Assembly: GCA_963726665.1 (NCBI GenBank) | Contig: CAVSDW010000019.1 | Span: 233,542 to 297,541 of the forward strand | Direction of reading: 5' to 3' | DNA from: RPQJ01 sp963726665 | Lineage (GTDB): Bacteria; Pseudomonadota; Gammaproteobacteria; Steroidobacterales; Steroidobacteraceae | Length of the DNA stretch: 64,000 bases | Shown here: positions 1 through 7,695 of the stretch, in pieces | Numbering within the stretch: the first letter of the stretch is position 1 | Layout of the letters: each line of letters opens with the position of its first letter | Made by a program: the position numbers and the translations under genes | Notes under the pieces: generated by a model | The model's input: only the letters and a program-made list of their open reading frames with translations | The model's database searches: none | What the model was told of the DNA's origin: nothing

Positions 1-1194
1 CTTGCGGCCCCGATCATCGACTACGGCGTCAAGGCATTCGCCGGCTACGCGGATTTTTTTGCCGGTGACGCGCCGAAGGTGTACGCATCGGTGAAGGACG
101 TGAAGCTGCAGGCGGATCTCGCCGCTGCGGCAAAGCGCGCCTCCGGGGCTGCGCGGGCGCTGTCCGACTGGCTCGCGGCGCAGCGGCCGACGGCTACGCA
201 GGATTACGCGATGGGCGCGCCGCTCTTCGCACGCATGCTGGCCGCGACGGAGCAGGTGACGGTGCCGGTCGACCGGCTCGAGGCCATCGGCCGGGCGGAC
301 ATGGACCGCAACCTCGCAGCGCTGCGGGAGGCCTGCGGAAAGTTCATGCCGGGCGGCGATCTGCGCGCGTGCGTCGACAAGGTCTCGGACCGCAAGCCCG
401 AGGGCGGGCCGGTCGCGGAGGCGCGCCGCCAGCTGCCGGAGCTGCGCGCCTACATCCTCGAGCACGACCTCGCGACCATCCCGAGCCAGGAGCAGGCACT
501 GGTCGAGCAGGCGCCGCCCTACAACGCCCAGAACTTCGCCTACATCGTCACACCCGGGCCCTACGAGAAGAACCTTCCGGCGGTCTACTACATCGCGCCG
601 CCCGGACCCGGCGTGGACACCCGAGGAACAGCGAGAAGTACATCATGGGCGAGGACGCGCTGCTGTTTACCTCGGTGCACGAGGTCTGGCCAGGACACTT
701 CCTGCAGTTCCTGCATGCCAACCGCTGCAAGTCGCGCATCGGACAGCTGTTCGTGGGCTATGCCTACGCGGAAGGCTGGGCGCACTACACCGAGGAAATG
801 ATGTGGGACTCGGGGCTCGGACGCGGGCAAGCCCGAGGTGCACATCGGCCAGATCGTGCAGGCGCTCAAGCGCGACGCGCGCTACCTCTCGGCGATCGGC
901 CTGCACACTCGCGGCATGACGGTCGCGGAGTCTGAGAAGCTGTTCCTCGAGGGCGCGTTTCTCGATCCGGGCAACGCCCGCCAGCAGGCGCTGCGCGGGA
1001 CCTACGATCCTGCGTACCTCAACTACACCCTCGGCAAGCTGATGATCGGGAAGATTCGCGAGGACTGGACCGCGACGCGCGGTGGTCGCAAGGCGTGGAA
1101 GCCCTTCCACGACCAGTTCCTGTCCTACGGTGGCCCGCCGCTGCCGATGGTGCGCAGGCTGATGCTGGGCGAGGGCGCCGGCGACCCGCTGTAG
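1..1194 (+). CDS. DUF885 family metallohydrolase, 5'-truncated and frameshifted
   Basis: This is the C-terminal part of a DUF885 family protein, a probable zinc-dependent hydrolase or peptidase often found as an exported lipoprotein. The frame is open at the window edge, so the true start lies outside. The family's zinc signature is visible as HEVWPGHFLQ around base 680, followed by an AYAEGWAHYTEE segment holding the third ligand. The protein is read in one frame to about base 617, in another from about 620 to 825, and in the first frame again to the stop. That is one lost and one gained base that compensate, with family sequence continuing throughout. A sequencing error is more likely than decay. 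Substrate cannot be told from the sequence. Confidence 0.75.
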
Positions 1195-1202
1195 GGGAAA
1201 AG

Positions 1203-1248
1203 AGGGGACATTCTCCTTTTCACTTCGCGGAAAAGGAGAATGTCCCCT
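1203..1248. repeat. REP-like palindrome between convergent genes (copy 1)
   Basis: Two perfect 18-bp inverted arms (AGGGGACATTCTCCTTTT and its complement) are separated by a 10-bp loop. The element fills the space between the DUF885 gene and the VanZ-like gene, and the VanZ stop codon TAG lies in its outer edge (AAATAGGGGAC). The same core recurs near 32.14 kb and 46.28 kb. It could act as a bidirectional terminator or 3' mRNA stabiliser. Similar GGGGACATTC palindromes are known to me as REP elements tied to RAYT transposases, but no such gene is present here. Confidence 0.8.
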
Positions 1249-2392
1249 ATTTCCGCGGCATCCAGCGCGCGACGAGGATGCCGGCGATCCCCGCGATCAC
1301 CACGTCCACCCATCCGAAGGCGGGCGCGGCCGAGCCGAGCTGCAGCATGCTCAGGATGACGATGAACAGGATCGAGACGCCGGCGGCAACGTGGGGCACG
1401 AGTCCCGCGACCGCGAGCAGCCAGGTGAGCCCCACGTAACTGAAGCCTTTCGCGGCCAGGTGTCCCGGCGGGGGTGGGTTGCGCCCGATGAATTCCGTGA
1501 ACGCGGGCAGGTCCACGGCGGCCGGGCCACCGTGGCCGATGGCGGGCCGCACCGCGGTCCAGGCGAGCCAGGCGCCGAGTGTGGTCGCAACCAGCACGGC
1601 GCGCGTGTGGTCGGGCAGACGACTCGACATCACGAGCACGGGCAGCAGCAATGCGATGGCCGCGAGTTCCGCGGTCACCAGCGTATTGCCAGCCGTGATG
1701 GTGCGGCCAACCAGCACCACGGCAATGACAATCAGAAATGCGTCGACCGCGCGCTGCCGGCGCGCCAGGCTGAAGACCGCCTGCGCGACCACCAGCCAGC
1801 CGACGAAATAGGTCGCGAGTTCCGCGGGTTCGATGCGCGGCGAGAAGAGCGGTCGCACCGCGTCCTTCAGCTGCCGCAGACCCACGTCCGGGACCAGCGG
1901 CCAGAGCCTCGCGAGAAACCACAGCGCGAGGATCGTGACGACCACCGCGCGTGAGCGCCCCTGGGCCGCGGTCTGCGGCGCCATGCGGGCGCTGAGCAGG
2001 TGCCAGACCGAACCGAGCAGCGCGCCGGCGAGCGCGCCGAATGTGTTGAGCGACAGGTCCTTGAGGCTCGCGACGCGCATCGGCACCGACGCCTGCAGGA
2101 GCTCCATGTAGAGCGACAGGAGTGCCCCTGCCACCGCGGCGGCGGCGAGGCCATTCGCGCGTCCGAATCGCGGCTCCAGCAGCAGCGCCAGGCAAAACCC
2201 GAACGGCAGGTACAGGAGCACGTTGTTCAGCATCTCTCCGCGCCCGGCCCGCGCCCAGGCGAGCCGGGCGAACGCATCGAGCAGCGACGGGCCGTCCGGC
2301 GCGAAGCGGAACGGGTAGAGCGACACGTAGACGATCAGCGCCACGACTGCGGCGAGAAGCAGCGGGGCGGCGAAGTGCGAGCGGCTGGCCAT
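1247..2392 (-). CDS. VanZ-like family integral membrane protein
   Basis: A 381-residue polytopic membrane protein. The first third matches the VanZ-like fold: an N-terminal helix, then a segment with YLPFGF and, near residues 95-125, ELLQ followed by RVASLKDLSLNTFGA, the charged motif typical of the family. The C-terminal two thirds add several more hydrophobic helices, as in long VanZ homologues. VanZ was named for teicoplanin resistance, but chromosomal homologues are mostly uncharacterised and no resistance role should be inferred. It lies just downstream of ctaB on the same strand with a 9-bp gap, so it may be the last gene of the SURF1-ctaA-ctaB transcript. Its stop codon falls in the adjoining palindrome. 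Confidence 0.8.
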   Translation of the reverse strand: MASRSHFAAPLLLAAVVALIVYVSLYPFRFAPDGPSLLDAFARLAWARAGRGEMLNNVLLYLPFGFCLALLLEPRFGRANGLAAAAVAGALLSLYMELLQASVPMRVASLKDLSLNTFGALAGALLGSVWHLLSARMAPQTAAQGRSRAVVVTILALWFLARLWPLVPDVGLRQLKDAVRPLFSPRIEPAELATYFVGWLVVAQAVFSLARRQRAVDAFLIVIAVVLVGRTITAGNTLVTAELAAIALLLPVLVMSSRLPDHTRAVLVATTLGAWLAWTAVRPAIGHGGPAAVDLPAFTEFIGRNPPPPGHLAAKGFSYVGLTWLLAVAGLVPHVAAGVSILFIVILSMLQLGSAAPAFGWVDVVIAGIAGILVARWMPRK

Positions 2393-2401
2393 CGACGGGC
2401 G

Positions 2402-3310
2402 TCAGGACCAGCGCGGGAGGTAGTGATCGACCAGCAGGACCGCGAACAGCAGCATCAGGTAGGTGATCGAGTAACGGAACACGGTCATCGGCAGGTGGGC
2501 CGGCGCGTTCCCGCTCCTGAGGGCAATCGCGTAGTGCAGGAAGCGCGCGCCGAGGACGATGGCGAAGGCCAGATAGACGAGGCCGGTCATTCCGGTGATC
2601 CAGGGCAGCAGCGTGACGATGAAGAGCAGGATCGTATAGAGCAGGATGTGCAGCCGCGTGAATTCCACGCCGTAGGCCACCGGCAGCATGGGGATGCCCG
2701 CCTTTGCGTATTCCTCGCGCCGCGCGATCGCGAGCGCCCAGAAGTGCGGCGGGGTCCACGCGAAGATGATCAGGAACAGCAGCAGCGCGTGGGGATCGGC
2801 GTGTCCCGTTACGGCCGTCCAGCCGAGCAATGGCGGGGCCGCGCCGGCCGCGCCGCCGATCACGATGTTCTGCGGCGTGATGTGCTTCAACCACACCGTG
2901 TAGAGCACGGCGTAGCCGATGAGCGAGGCGAACGTGAGCACCGCGGTGAGCGGATTCACCAGCATCCAGAGCATGCTCATGGACGCGACGCAGAGCACGG
3001 CGGCGTAGGCGAGTGCCTGGGTGGTCGTCAGGTGTCCCGTGGGAATGGGTCGCAGCATCGTGCGCGCCATCTTGCGATCGAAGCTGCGATCGACGACGTG
3101 GTTGACGGCCGCCGCGCTCGATGCGGCCAGCCCGATGCCGAGCGTGCCGAAGACGAGGGCGTTCGCCGGGGGCAGGCCCGGCACGGCGAGGAACATGCCC
3201 ACGATCGCGGTGAACACGATCAGCGCAACGACCTTCGGCTTGCCGAGCTCGTAGTAGTCGCGCCACGTTGCGCGCGGCGACCCGCCGTCCGTGACGTCCG
3301 CGGAGTTCAT
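2402..3310 (-). CDS. ctaB: protohaem IX farnesyltransferase (haem O synthase)
   Basis: Transfers a farnesyl group to protohaem IX to make haem O, the precursor of the haem A used by the oxidase encoded just upstream. The 302-residue protein is a UbiA-type prenyltransferase with seven to nine membrane helices. The first Asp-rich motif is NHVVDRSFD (about residues 70-78), followed by R-x-M-x-RP, and a second conserved stretch contains YTVWLKHITPQNI. The start is chosen because its ATG overlaps the stop of ctaA by 4 bp (ATGA), indicating translational coupling; the open frame extends farther upstream only as a shadow of ctaA. Also called cyoE. Confidence 0.95.
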   Translation of the reverse strand: MNSADVTDGGSPRATWRDYYELGKPKVVALIVFTAIVGMFLAVPGLPPANALVFGTLGIGLAASSAAAVNHVVDRSFDRKMARTMLRPIPTGHLTTTQALAYAAVLCVASMSMLWMLVNPLTAVLTFASLIGYAVLYTVWLKHITPQNIVIGGAAGAAPPLLGWTAVTGHADPHALLLFLIIFAWTPPHFWALAIARREEYAKAGIPMLPVAYGVEFTRLHILLYTILLFIVTLLPWITGMTGLVYLAFAIVLGARFLHYAIALRSGNAPAHLPMTVFRYSITYLMLLFAVLLVDHYLPRWS

Positions 3311-4320
3311 CCGTTCCGGCGCTGGCCGGCCGTTGGGGGCCAGAGGAACCGCACGAGTGCGACCACGCTGAGCAGCAGCAGTGCCGCGACGGCGTTGTGC
3401 GCCGTGGCGAGTGGAAGCGGGAAGGTCTCGAGCACCATCACCGGCCCGACGATCAACTGCGTCGCGAGCACCACCGCGACCGCCGCGCCCGCCGTGCGCA
3501 CCGCGCGCGACCCACCGGCGCGGATCGCCTGCCATGCGAGCAGTCCGAGCACCAGTGCGGTCACGACGGCACCCAGGCGGTGCGTGAAGTGGATGGCGAC
3601 GCGCGCCGGGTGGTCGAGTACGCCGCCTTCGTAGTCGACGCCGAGGCCGCGCCAGAGCACGAACGCGTCCTTGAAATCCATCTGCGGCCAGTACGTGGCC
3701 TGGCAGGTCGGGAAATCGGGGCAGGCGATCGCCGCGTAATTCGAGCTGGTCCAGCCGCCGAGCAGGATCTGCGCCGCCAGCACCACGAGGCCAAGCACCG
3801 CGAGCCTGCGCAGCCCGCGCTCGGACTCGGGCCGGCCGCCGCGCCCGGCATCGAGGCCGAGCCACCAGAGCAGCGACATCGTCGTGAGCCCGCCCGCGAG
3901 GTGCGCCGTGACGATCAGCGGCTTGAGCAGCAGCGTGACCGTCCACATGCCGAGCAGGCCCTGGAACACGACGAGCAGCACGAGCAGGGTGGGCAGCCGC
4001 ACCGGCTGCATCGGATCGCGGCGGTTGCGGAACGCGAGCACCGCGATCGCGACGATGAGGAGCCCGAGGGTCGAGGCGAAGTAGCGGTGGACCATTTCCT
4101 TGATGGCCTTGTTGGCCTCGAGCGGACGGTCGGGGAAGGCGGCATTGGCTTCCTCGGCGTGTTCCACCGCCTGCCCTACCGTCAGGTGGCCGTAGCAGCC
4201 GGGCCAGTCCGGGCACCCGAGTCCTGCGCTGCTCAGCCGTGTCCAGGCCCCGATCACGACGACGGTGATCGCGAGCAGCGCGCCGAGCAGGCACAGTCGT
4301 CGGAACCACGTTTGTCGCAT
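3307..4320 (-). CDS. ctaA: haem A synthase
   Basis: Oxidises haem O to haem A for cytochrome c oxidase. The 337-residue membrane protein has the two-fold repeat of the COX15/CtaA family: a first Cys pair (C36 and C42 in GCPDWPGCYG), haem-ligand histidine H78 in HRY, a mid-protein AHLAGG segment, then a second Cys pair (ACPDFPTC) and histidines in HFTHRLG and TAHNAV. Both Cys pairs place it in the type that can form extracytoplasmic disulfides. An in-frame GTG immediately before the chosen ATG is an alternative start. It sits between a Sco-like protein and ctaB in a tightly packed operon. Confidence 0.95.
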   Translation of the reverse strand: MRQTWFRRLCLLGALLAITVVVIGAWTRLSSAGLGCPDWPGCYGHLTVGQAVEHAEEANAAFPDRPLEANKAIKEMVHRYFASTLGLLIVAIAVLAFRNRRDPMQPVRLPTLLVLLVVFQGLLGMWTVTLLLKPLIVTAHLAGGLTTMSLLWWLGLDAGRGGRPESERGLRRLAVLGLVVLAAQILLGGWTSSNYAAIACPDFPTCQATYWPQMDFKDAFVLWRGLGVDYEGGVLDHPARVAIHFTHRLGAVVTALVLGLLAWQAIRAGGSRAVRTAGAAVAVVLATQLIVGPVMVLETFPLPLATAHNAVAALLLLSVVALVRFLWPPTAGQRRNG

Positions 4321-4324
4321 CACG

Positions 4325-4942
4325 TCATCCGATGTGTGAAAGGCGGAGAAGCTTCTTGAGATCGGTGAGCAGGGCGTTGTCGGGCGCCGTCGCGGGATAG
4401 CTCAGGAGCAGGTTGCCGAGCGGGTCGACGAGATAGATCCGCCCGGCGGTGGCCACCGGGCCGTCCGGGTAGACCGGGAACCGCTCGAGAAACTGCGCGC
4501 CCTGCTGGCCGACCGGCAGGACGACCACGAGGTCCGGGTGCTCGGTCTCGAAGAAGCGGTTGTCGCAGCAGCGGCCCGTCGCGACCAGGACCCGGCGCAC
4601 ACGGTCCGAGTCCTTGTTGAGCGCGATGCGCGACTGGCGCGTGAGGTAGAGCGCCTTGCGGCAGCGCTCGTCGCAGTGGCCGTCGCCGATGACGACCATG
4701 GTCCACTTGCCGCGCAGGAAGTGGTCCTCCACCGGCGAGCCGCCGGCGATCGCGAAGCTGGCCTCGGTCAGCGGGCGGGGCGGATCGATCAACTCACCCT
4801 TGTTCGTGCCCCCTGCTGGACGCCAGCCGTCCGCCCCGTAATAGAGCCAGAACGCGAGCGCGAGCGGTACGAAGAAAATCGCCGCGAGCAGAAGTAACTG
4901 CCGCCTGCCGCGACGAACCGCCAAAGGATCCGGGGTGTTCAT
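4325..4942 (-). CDS. membrane-anchored Sco-like protein of the cox cluster
   Basis: A 205-residue protein with one N-terminal membrane helix (about residues 20-40) and a periplasmic domain of thioredoxin-like character. It contains a CDERC motif in DGHCDERCRKAL, resembling the CxxxC copper site of SCO1/SenC proteins, and an RVLVATG strand after it; a second CC pair follows. Proteins in this position, between SURF1 and ctaA, are common in gammaproteobacterial cox clusters and are presumed to help oxidase assembly. Copper or thiol chemistry is inferred from motif and context only. Its ATG overlaps the SURF1 stop by 4 bp, which decides the start. Confidence 0.75.
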   Translation of the reverse strand: MNTPDPLAVRRGRRQLLLLAAIFFVPLALAFWLYYGADGWRPAGGTNKGELIDPPRPLTEASFAIAGGSPVEDHFLRGKWTMVVIGDGHCDERCRKALYLTRQSRIALNKDSDRVRRVLVATGRCCDNRFFETEHPDLVVVLPVGQQGAQFLERFPVYPDGPVATAGRIYLVDPLGNLLLSYPATAPDNALLTDLKKLLRLSHIG

Positions 4943-5691
4943 CTCTGGTCGTCTGCCTCGGGTGCGCGTGGCTGGAGGCTCGTCGCGACGAAAGCGACGA
5001 CCAGCACCAGTGCGAGTGCGAACCATTGTATCGCGTAGCCAAGGTGCCGTTCCGGCGGGAAGCCGATCGACGGGCGCCATGCGCGCTCGAACCCGTCCTG
5101 CTCGCTGGCGTCGAGCAGCACGATTCGCCGTTCCACCGGCTCGCCGAGTGCCGCCTCGACATCCGCGGCGACGGGAAAGTTGAGCACCAGCGGCCAGCCC
5201 GTCGCGCCGTCCGCGCGGGCCCCGCCAACGCGGAGCCCGGGCGCGGGCAGGACGTCGAGGCGACCCGTCACCGTGCGCGGGGTCGCATCCACGGCCACCG
5301 CTGGCAGACGGCTTCGATCGGCGCCGAGCGGCACCCAGCCACGGTCCACCAGCAGCAGCGCGCCGCCGTCCGGGCGTCGCAAGGGCGTGAGCACGCGATA
5401 CCCGGGCTGCCCGGTGCCGGACGGCATGTTGTCGAGGAGTATCTGGCGCCCGGACTCGTAGCGGCCGCTCGCCGACACCCGCTGGTAGCGCGGGAGTTCG
5501 TCCACGCGGGCGACCGTGAGTGGCACGGTGTTCGAGTCGCCCCGCTCGAACGCCTCGATCAGTGCGCGCTTCTCGCGTGACCGGTGGATCTGCCAGGAAC
5601 CGAGCGTGACGAAGCCCGCGAGCAACGCGAGGGTGAGCGCCAGCGCCCAGCGGCGCGGCGCGAACGTCCGGCCGGCGACCCGGAGCCTCAT
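4939..5691 (-). CDS. SURF1 family cytochrome c oxidase assembly protein
   Basis: Helps insert haem A into subunit I of the oxidase. The 250-residue protein has the family topology: an N-terminal helix (about residues 15-33), a large periplasmic domain, and a C-terminal helix (about 220-242). Family marks include LGSWQIHRSREKR after the first helix, YRVLTPLRRPDG and VDRGWVP in the middle, and HLGYAIQWFALA at the start of the last helix. It is the first gene of a transcript running SURF1, Sco-like protein, ctaA, ctaB, and is divergent from the DUF2909 gene with only 33 bp between them. Confidence 0.93.
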   Translation of the reverse strand: MRLRVAGRTFAPRRWALALTLALLAGFVTLGSWQIHRSREKRALIEAFERGDSNTVPLTVARVDELPRYQRVSASGRYESGRQILLDNMPSGTGQPGYRVLTPLRRPDGGALLLVDRGWVPLGADRSRLPAVAVDATPRTVTGRLDVLPAPGLRVGGARADGATGWPLVLNFPVAADVEAALGEPVERRIVLLDASEQDGFERAWRPSIGFPPERHLGYAIQWFALALVLVVAFVATSLQPRAPEADDQR

Positions 5692-5692
5692 C

Positions 5693-5698
5693 TATAAT
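5693..5698 (+). promoter_or_regulatory. putative -10 element for the DUF2909 gene
   Basis: A perfect TATAAT lies 26 bp before the DUF2909 ATG in the short divergent spacer next to SURF1. No convincing -35 hexamer is visible at 16-18 bp upstream, where the SURF1 coding start lies. Given the G+C content, a chance TATAAT here is unlikely but possible. Confidence 0.45.
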
Positions 5699-5724
5699 CG
5701 CGCCTCCGCGCAGCAAACCCGCAC

Positions 5725-5931
5725 ATGATCAAGATCCTCATCGTCCTCGTCCTTGCAGCCATCGTCGCGAGCCTGGGTTCGGGGCTGTTTCACCTCGTGC
5801 GGGACGAGGGGAAGTCGAAGCGCATGGTCAATGCGCTCACGCTGCGCATCGCGCTCTCGGTGCTGCTTTTCGTGTTGCTGTTCGTCGCCTGGCGCAACGG
5901 ACTGATCGAGCCGCACGGCATCAATCGCTGA
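5725..5931 (+). CDS. DUF2909 family twin-transmembrane protein
   Basis: A 68-residue protein with two hydrophobic helices (about residues 3-25 and 42-60) joined by a charged loop, GLFHLVRDEGKSKRMVNALTLR. The Phe-His-Leu-hydrophobic-charged loop followed by RMVNALT is the mark of the DUF2909/twin-TM family, which recurs opposite to coxC in proteobacterial cox clusters. It is encoded against the surrounding genes: divergent from SURF1 and convergent with coxC. A role in oxidase assembly is suggested by context only. Confidence 0.85.
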   Translation: MIKILIVLVLAAIVASLGSGLFHLVRDEGKSKRMVNALTLRIALSVLLFVLLFVAWRNGLIEPHGINR

Positions 5932-5984
5932 GCGTCGAATTCCAGTCCGGCGCAGCCCGCCGTCGTCCGCGCGCGTAAAGAAGA

Positions 5985-6012
5985 ACGGCCGCGCTCGGGC
6001 GGCCGTCCATTT
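5985..6012. terminator. bidirectional hairpin between DUF2909 gene and coxC
   Basis: A perfect 8-bp stem (ACGGCCGC / GCGGCCGT) with a 6-nt loop GCTCGG. On the plus strand it is followed by CCATTTCTTC; on the minus strand the stem is followed by TCTTCTTTAC. It suits termination of both convergent transcripts, though the T-tracts are interrupted. Confidence 0.6.
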
Positions 6013-6015
6013 CTT

Positions 6016-6048
6016 CACTATCCGCTAACCGCTGGTCACGAACCGCTC
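6016..6048 (-). repeat. heptamer-phased repeat, copy A (3' of coxC)
   Basis: On the minus strand this reads in 7-nt steps: AGCGGTT, CGTGACC, AGCGGTT, AGCGGAT, AGTG. The same phased units recur at about 20.75, 23.49 and 43.70 kb. It starts a few bases after the coxC stop codon. Only one arm is present here. Confidence 0.75.
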
Positions 6049-6052
6049 TTCG

Positions 6053-6931
6053 TCACAGCCAGTACACGAAGATGAAGAGCCCGAGCCACACCACGTCCAC
6101 GAAATGCCAGTACCAGGCGACGCCTTCGAAGGCGAAGTGGTGCGTCGGCGTGAAATGGCCCTTCATCACGCGCAGCCAGATCACCGTGAGCATGATGGCG
6201 CCCATCGTCACGTGCAGGCCGTGGAAGCCGGTCAGCATGAAGAACGTCGAACCGTAGACGCCGCTGCCGAGGGTGAGATTGAGGTCCTGGTAGGCCTCCA
6301 TGTACTCGTGCGCCTGCATGTAGACGAACAGGAAGCCGAGCAGGAACGTGGCGGCCAGGAAGATCTTGAGCAGCGTCCGGTTGCCCGCCCTGAGCGCGTG
6401 GTGCGCGATCGTGATCGTGACACCGGAGGTGAGCAGGATCGCCGTGTTGAGCGCCGGGACGCCGAAGGCCGGGATCGTCTCGAACGCTCCCCCGACTGCA
6501 GCCGGGCCGTTCGTCGGCCACGTCGCCTCGAAGCCCTTCCACAGGAACACGTTGGTGAGGAACTTGGAGCCCTCGCCGCCGAGCCACGGTACCGAGAGCT
6601 GCCGCGTGTAGTAGAGCGCGCCGAAGAACGCAGCGAAGAACATCACTTCGGAGAAGATGAACCACATCATTCCCATGCGGAACGAGCGGTCCACGCCCTG
6701 GTTGTATATCCCGGCCTGGCTCTCGCGGATGACCGTGCCGAACCAGCCGAAGAACATGAATGCGACCAGCGCGAGGCCGATGTAGAACACCGACGGCCCC
6801 GTGAAGCCGTTCAGCCAGGCGGAGACGCCGAGCATCGTGGTGAACAACGCGACCGAGCCCACGATCGGCCACTTGCTGCCGTGCGGGATGTAGTACTTGT
6901 CGCCGCCGTGCGCGGCATGTGCCTGGGCCAT
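6053..6931 (-). CDS. coxC: cytochrome c oxidase subunit III
   Basis: The third core subunit of aa3-type cytochrome c oxidase, with seven membrane helices and no redox metals; it stabilises turnover and proton uptake. The 292-residue product opens with HGGDKYYIPHGSKWPI and holds the conserved segments MMWFIFSEVMFFAAFFGA, WPTNGP, and HVTMG, ending with HFVDVVWLGLFIFVYWL. The start shown follows an AGGAGG ribosome site; an in-frame start 11 codons upstream lacks one. It is the last gene of the coxB-coxA-small protein-ctaG-coxC transcript. Confidence 0.95.
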   Translation of the reverse strand: MAQAHAAHGGDKYYIPHGSKWPIVGSVALFTTMLGVSAWLNGFTGPSVFYIGLALVAFMFFGWFGTVIRESQAGIYNQGVDRSFRMGMMWFIFSEVMFFAAFFGALYYTRQLSVPWLGGEGSKFLTNVFLWKGFEATWPTNGPAAVGGAFETIPAFGVPALNTAILLTSGVTITIAHHALRAGNRTLLKIFLAATFLLGFLFVYMQAHEYMEAYQDLNLTLGSGVYGSTFFMLTGFHGLHVTMGAIMLTVIWLRVMKGHFTPTHHFAFEGVAWYWHFVDVVWLGLFIFVYWL

Positions 6932-7008
6932 GGGCTCGAGCCCTCCTGTTCGTCTTTCCGACACCGCCGGCGCTTCGCATCCGGCGGACCCCGATCTTTC
7001 CGTCGTCC

Positions 7009-7553
7009 TCAGCGTGCCGCGAGCTTCTGCCCGGGCAGCGCGTACATCGAATATGCGAGCGTCATCCGGTCCACGTCCGCCGGCAGGTCCGGGCTCACGA
7101 TGAAGCGCACCGTGAACTCACGCTCCTCGGACGCGCCGAACGCCTGCGGCGTGAAGCAGAAGCACTCCGTCTTCTGCAGGTACTGCGCCGTGGTCGAGGG
7201 CGCGATGCTCGGCACCGCCTGCGCCACCACCGGTCGACGAAGGCGTTGTTGCGGATGCGGAACTTGGCCTCGTACAGCCGGCCCGGCTGCAGCTCGAGTT
7301 CGTTCGTCTCGGGCACGAGTTCGAATTCGCTGCCCGGCGCGAGGATGGACATGAACTCGAGCGTCACCTTGCGCCCGGCGCCCGCCTCGCTCGCCCGCGC
7401 CGCGGACGGCGTGTCGTTCACGCGTATGCCGGCCGCCTCGCAGATCACCTTGTACAGCGGAACCAGCGCGAAGCCGAACGCGAAGCTGCCCGCCACCATG
7501 ACCACGAGGCTGCGCGTGAGCGAGCGGTTGCTGCGGCGGGTCGATTCGTCCAC
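7009..7553 (-). CDS. ctaG: Cox11/CtaG copper chaperone, frameshifted
   Basis: Delivers copper to the CuB centre of oxidase subunit I. The protein has an N-terminal membrane helix (SLVVMVAGSFAFGFALVPLYKVICE) and the copper-binding ECFCFTPQ motif. The reading frame breaks near base 7229: upstream sequence ends in RNNAFVDR and the family sequence VVAQAVPSIAP continues in another frame. Restoring one G in the coding strand (CGG-GTG-GTG) gives an intact 181-residue CtaG. The conserved residues on both sides show it is one gene, most likely intact in the organism. The start codon is GTG. Confidence 0.88.
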
Positions 7554-7554
7554 G

Positions 7555-7695
7555 TCAGTGCTGCGCCTTCATGACGCCGGAGGCGATGAACGCCACGTAG
7601 ATGGCGAGCGCGACCAGCGAGAGCAGGATCGTGGTCCTGCGGATGCTGCGCCGCTGCTCGTCCGTCGGGCCGCCAGTCACGTTCTTGTCGCTCAC
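7555..7695 (-). CDS. small single-helix protein of the cox operon
   Basis: A 46-residue protein starting with GTG that overlaps the coxA stop by 4 bp (GTGA) and ends just before ctaG. It has a polar N-terminus (SDKNVTGGPTDEQRRSIRRT) and one membrane helix (TILLSLVALAIYVAFIASGV). Small proteins of this kind occur between coxA and ctaG in many proteobacteria and are annotated as cytochrome oxidase small assembly proteins. Function is inferred from position and topology. Confidence 0.7.
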   Translation of the reverse strand: MSDKNVTGGPTDEQRRSIRRTTILLSLVALAIYVAFIASGVMKAQH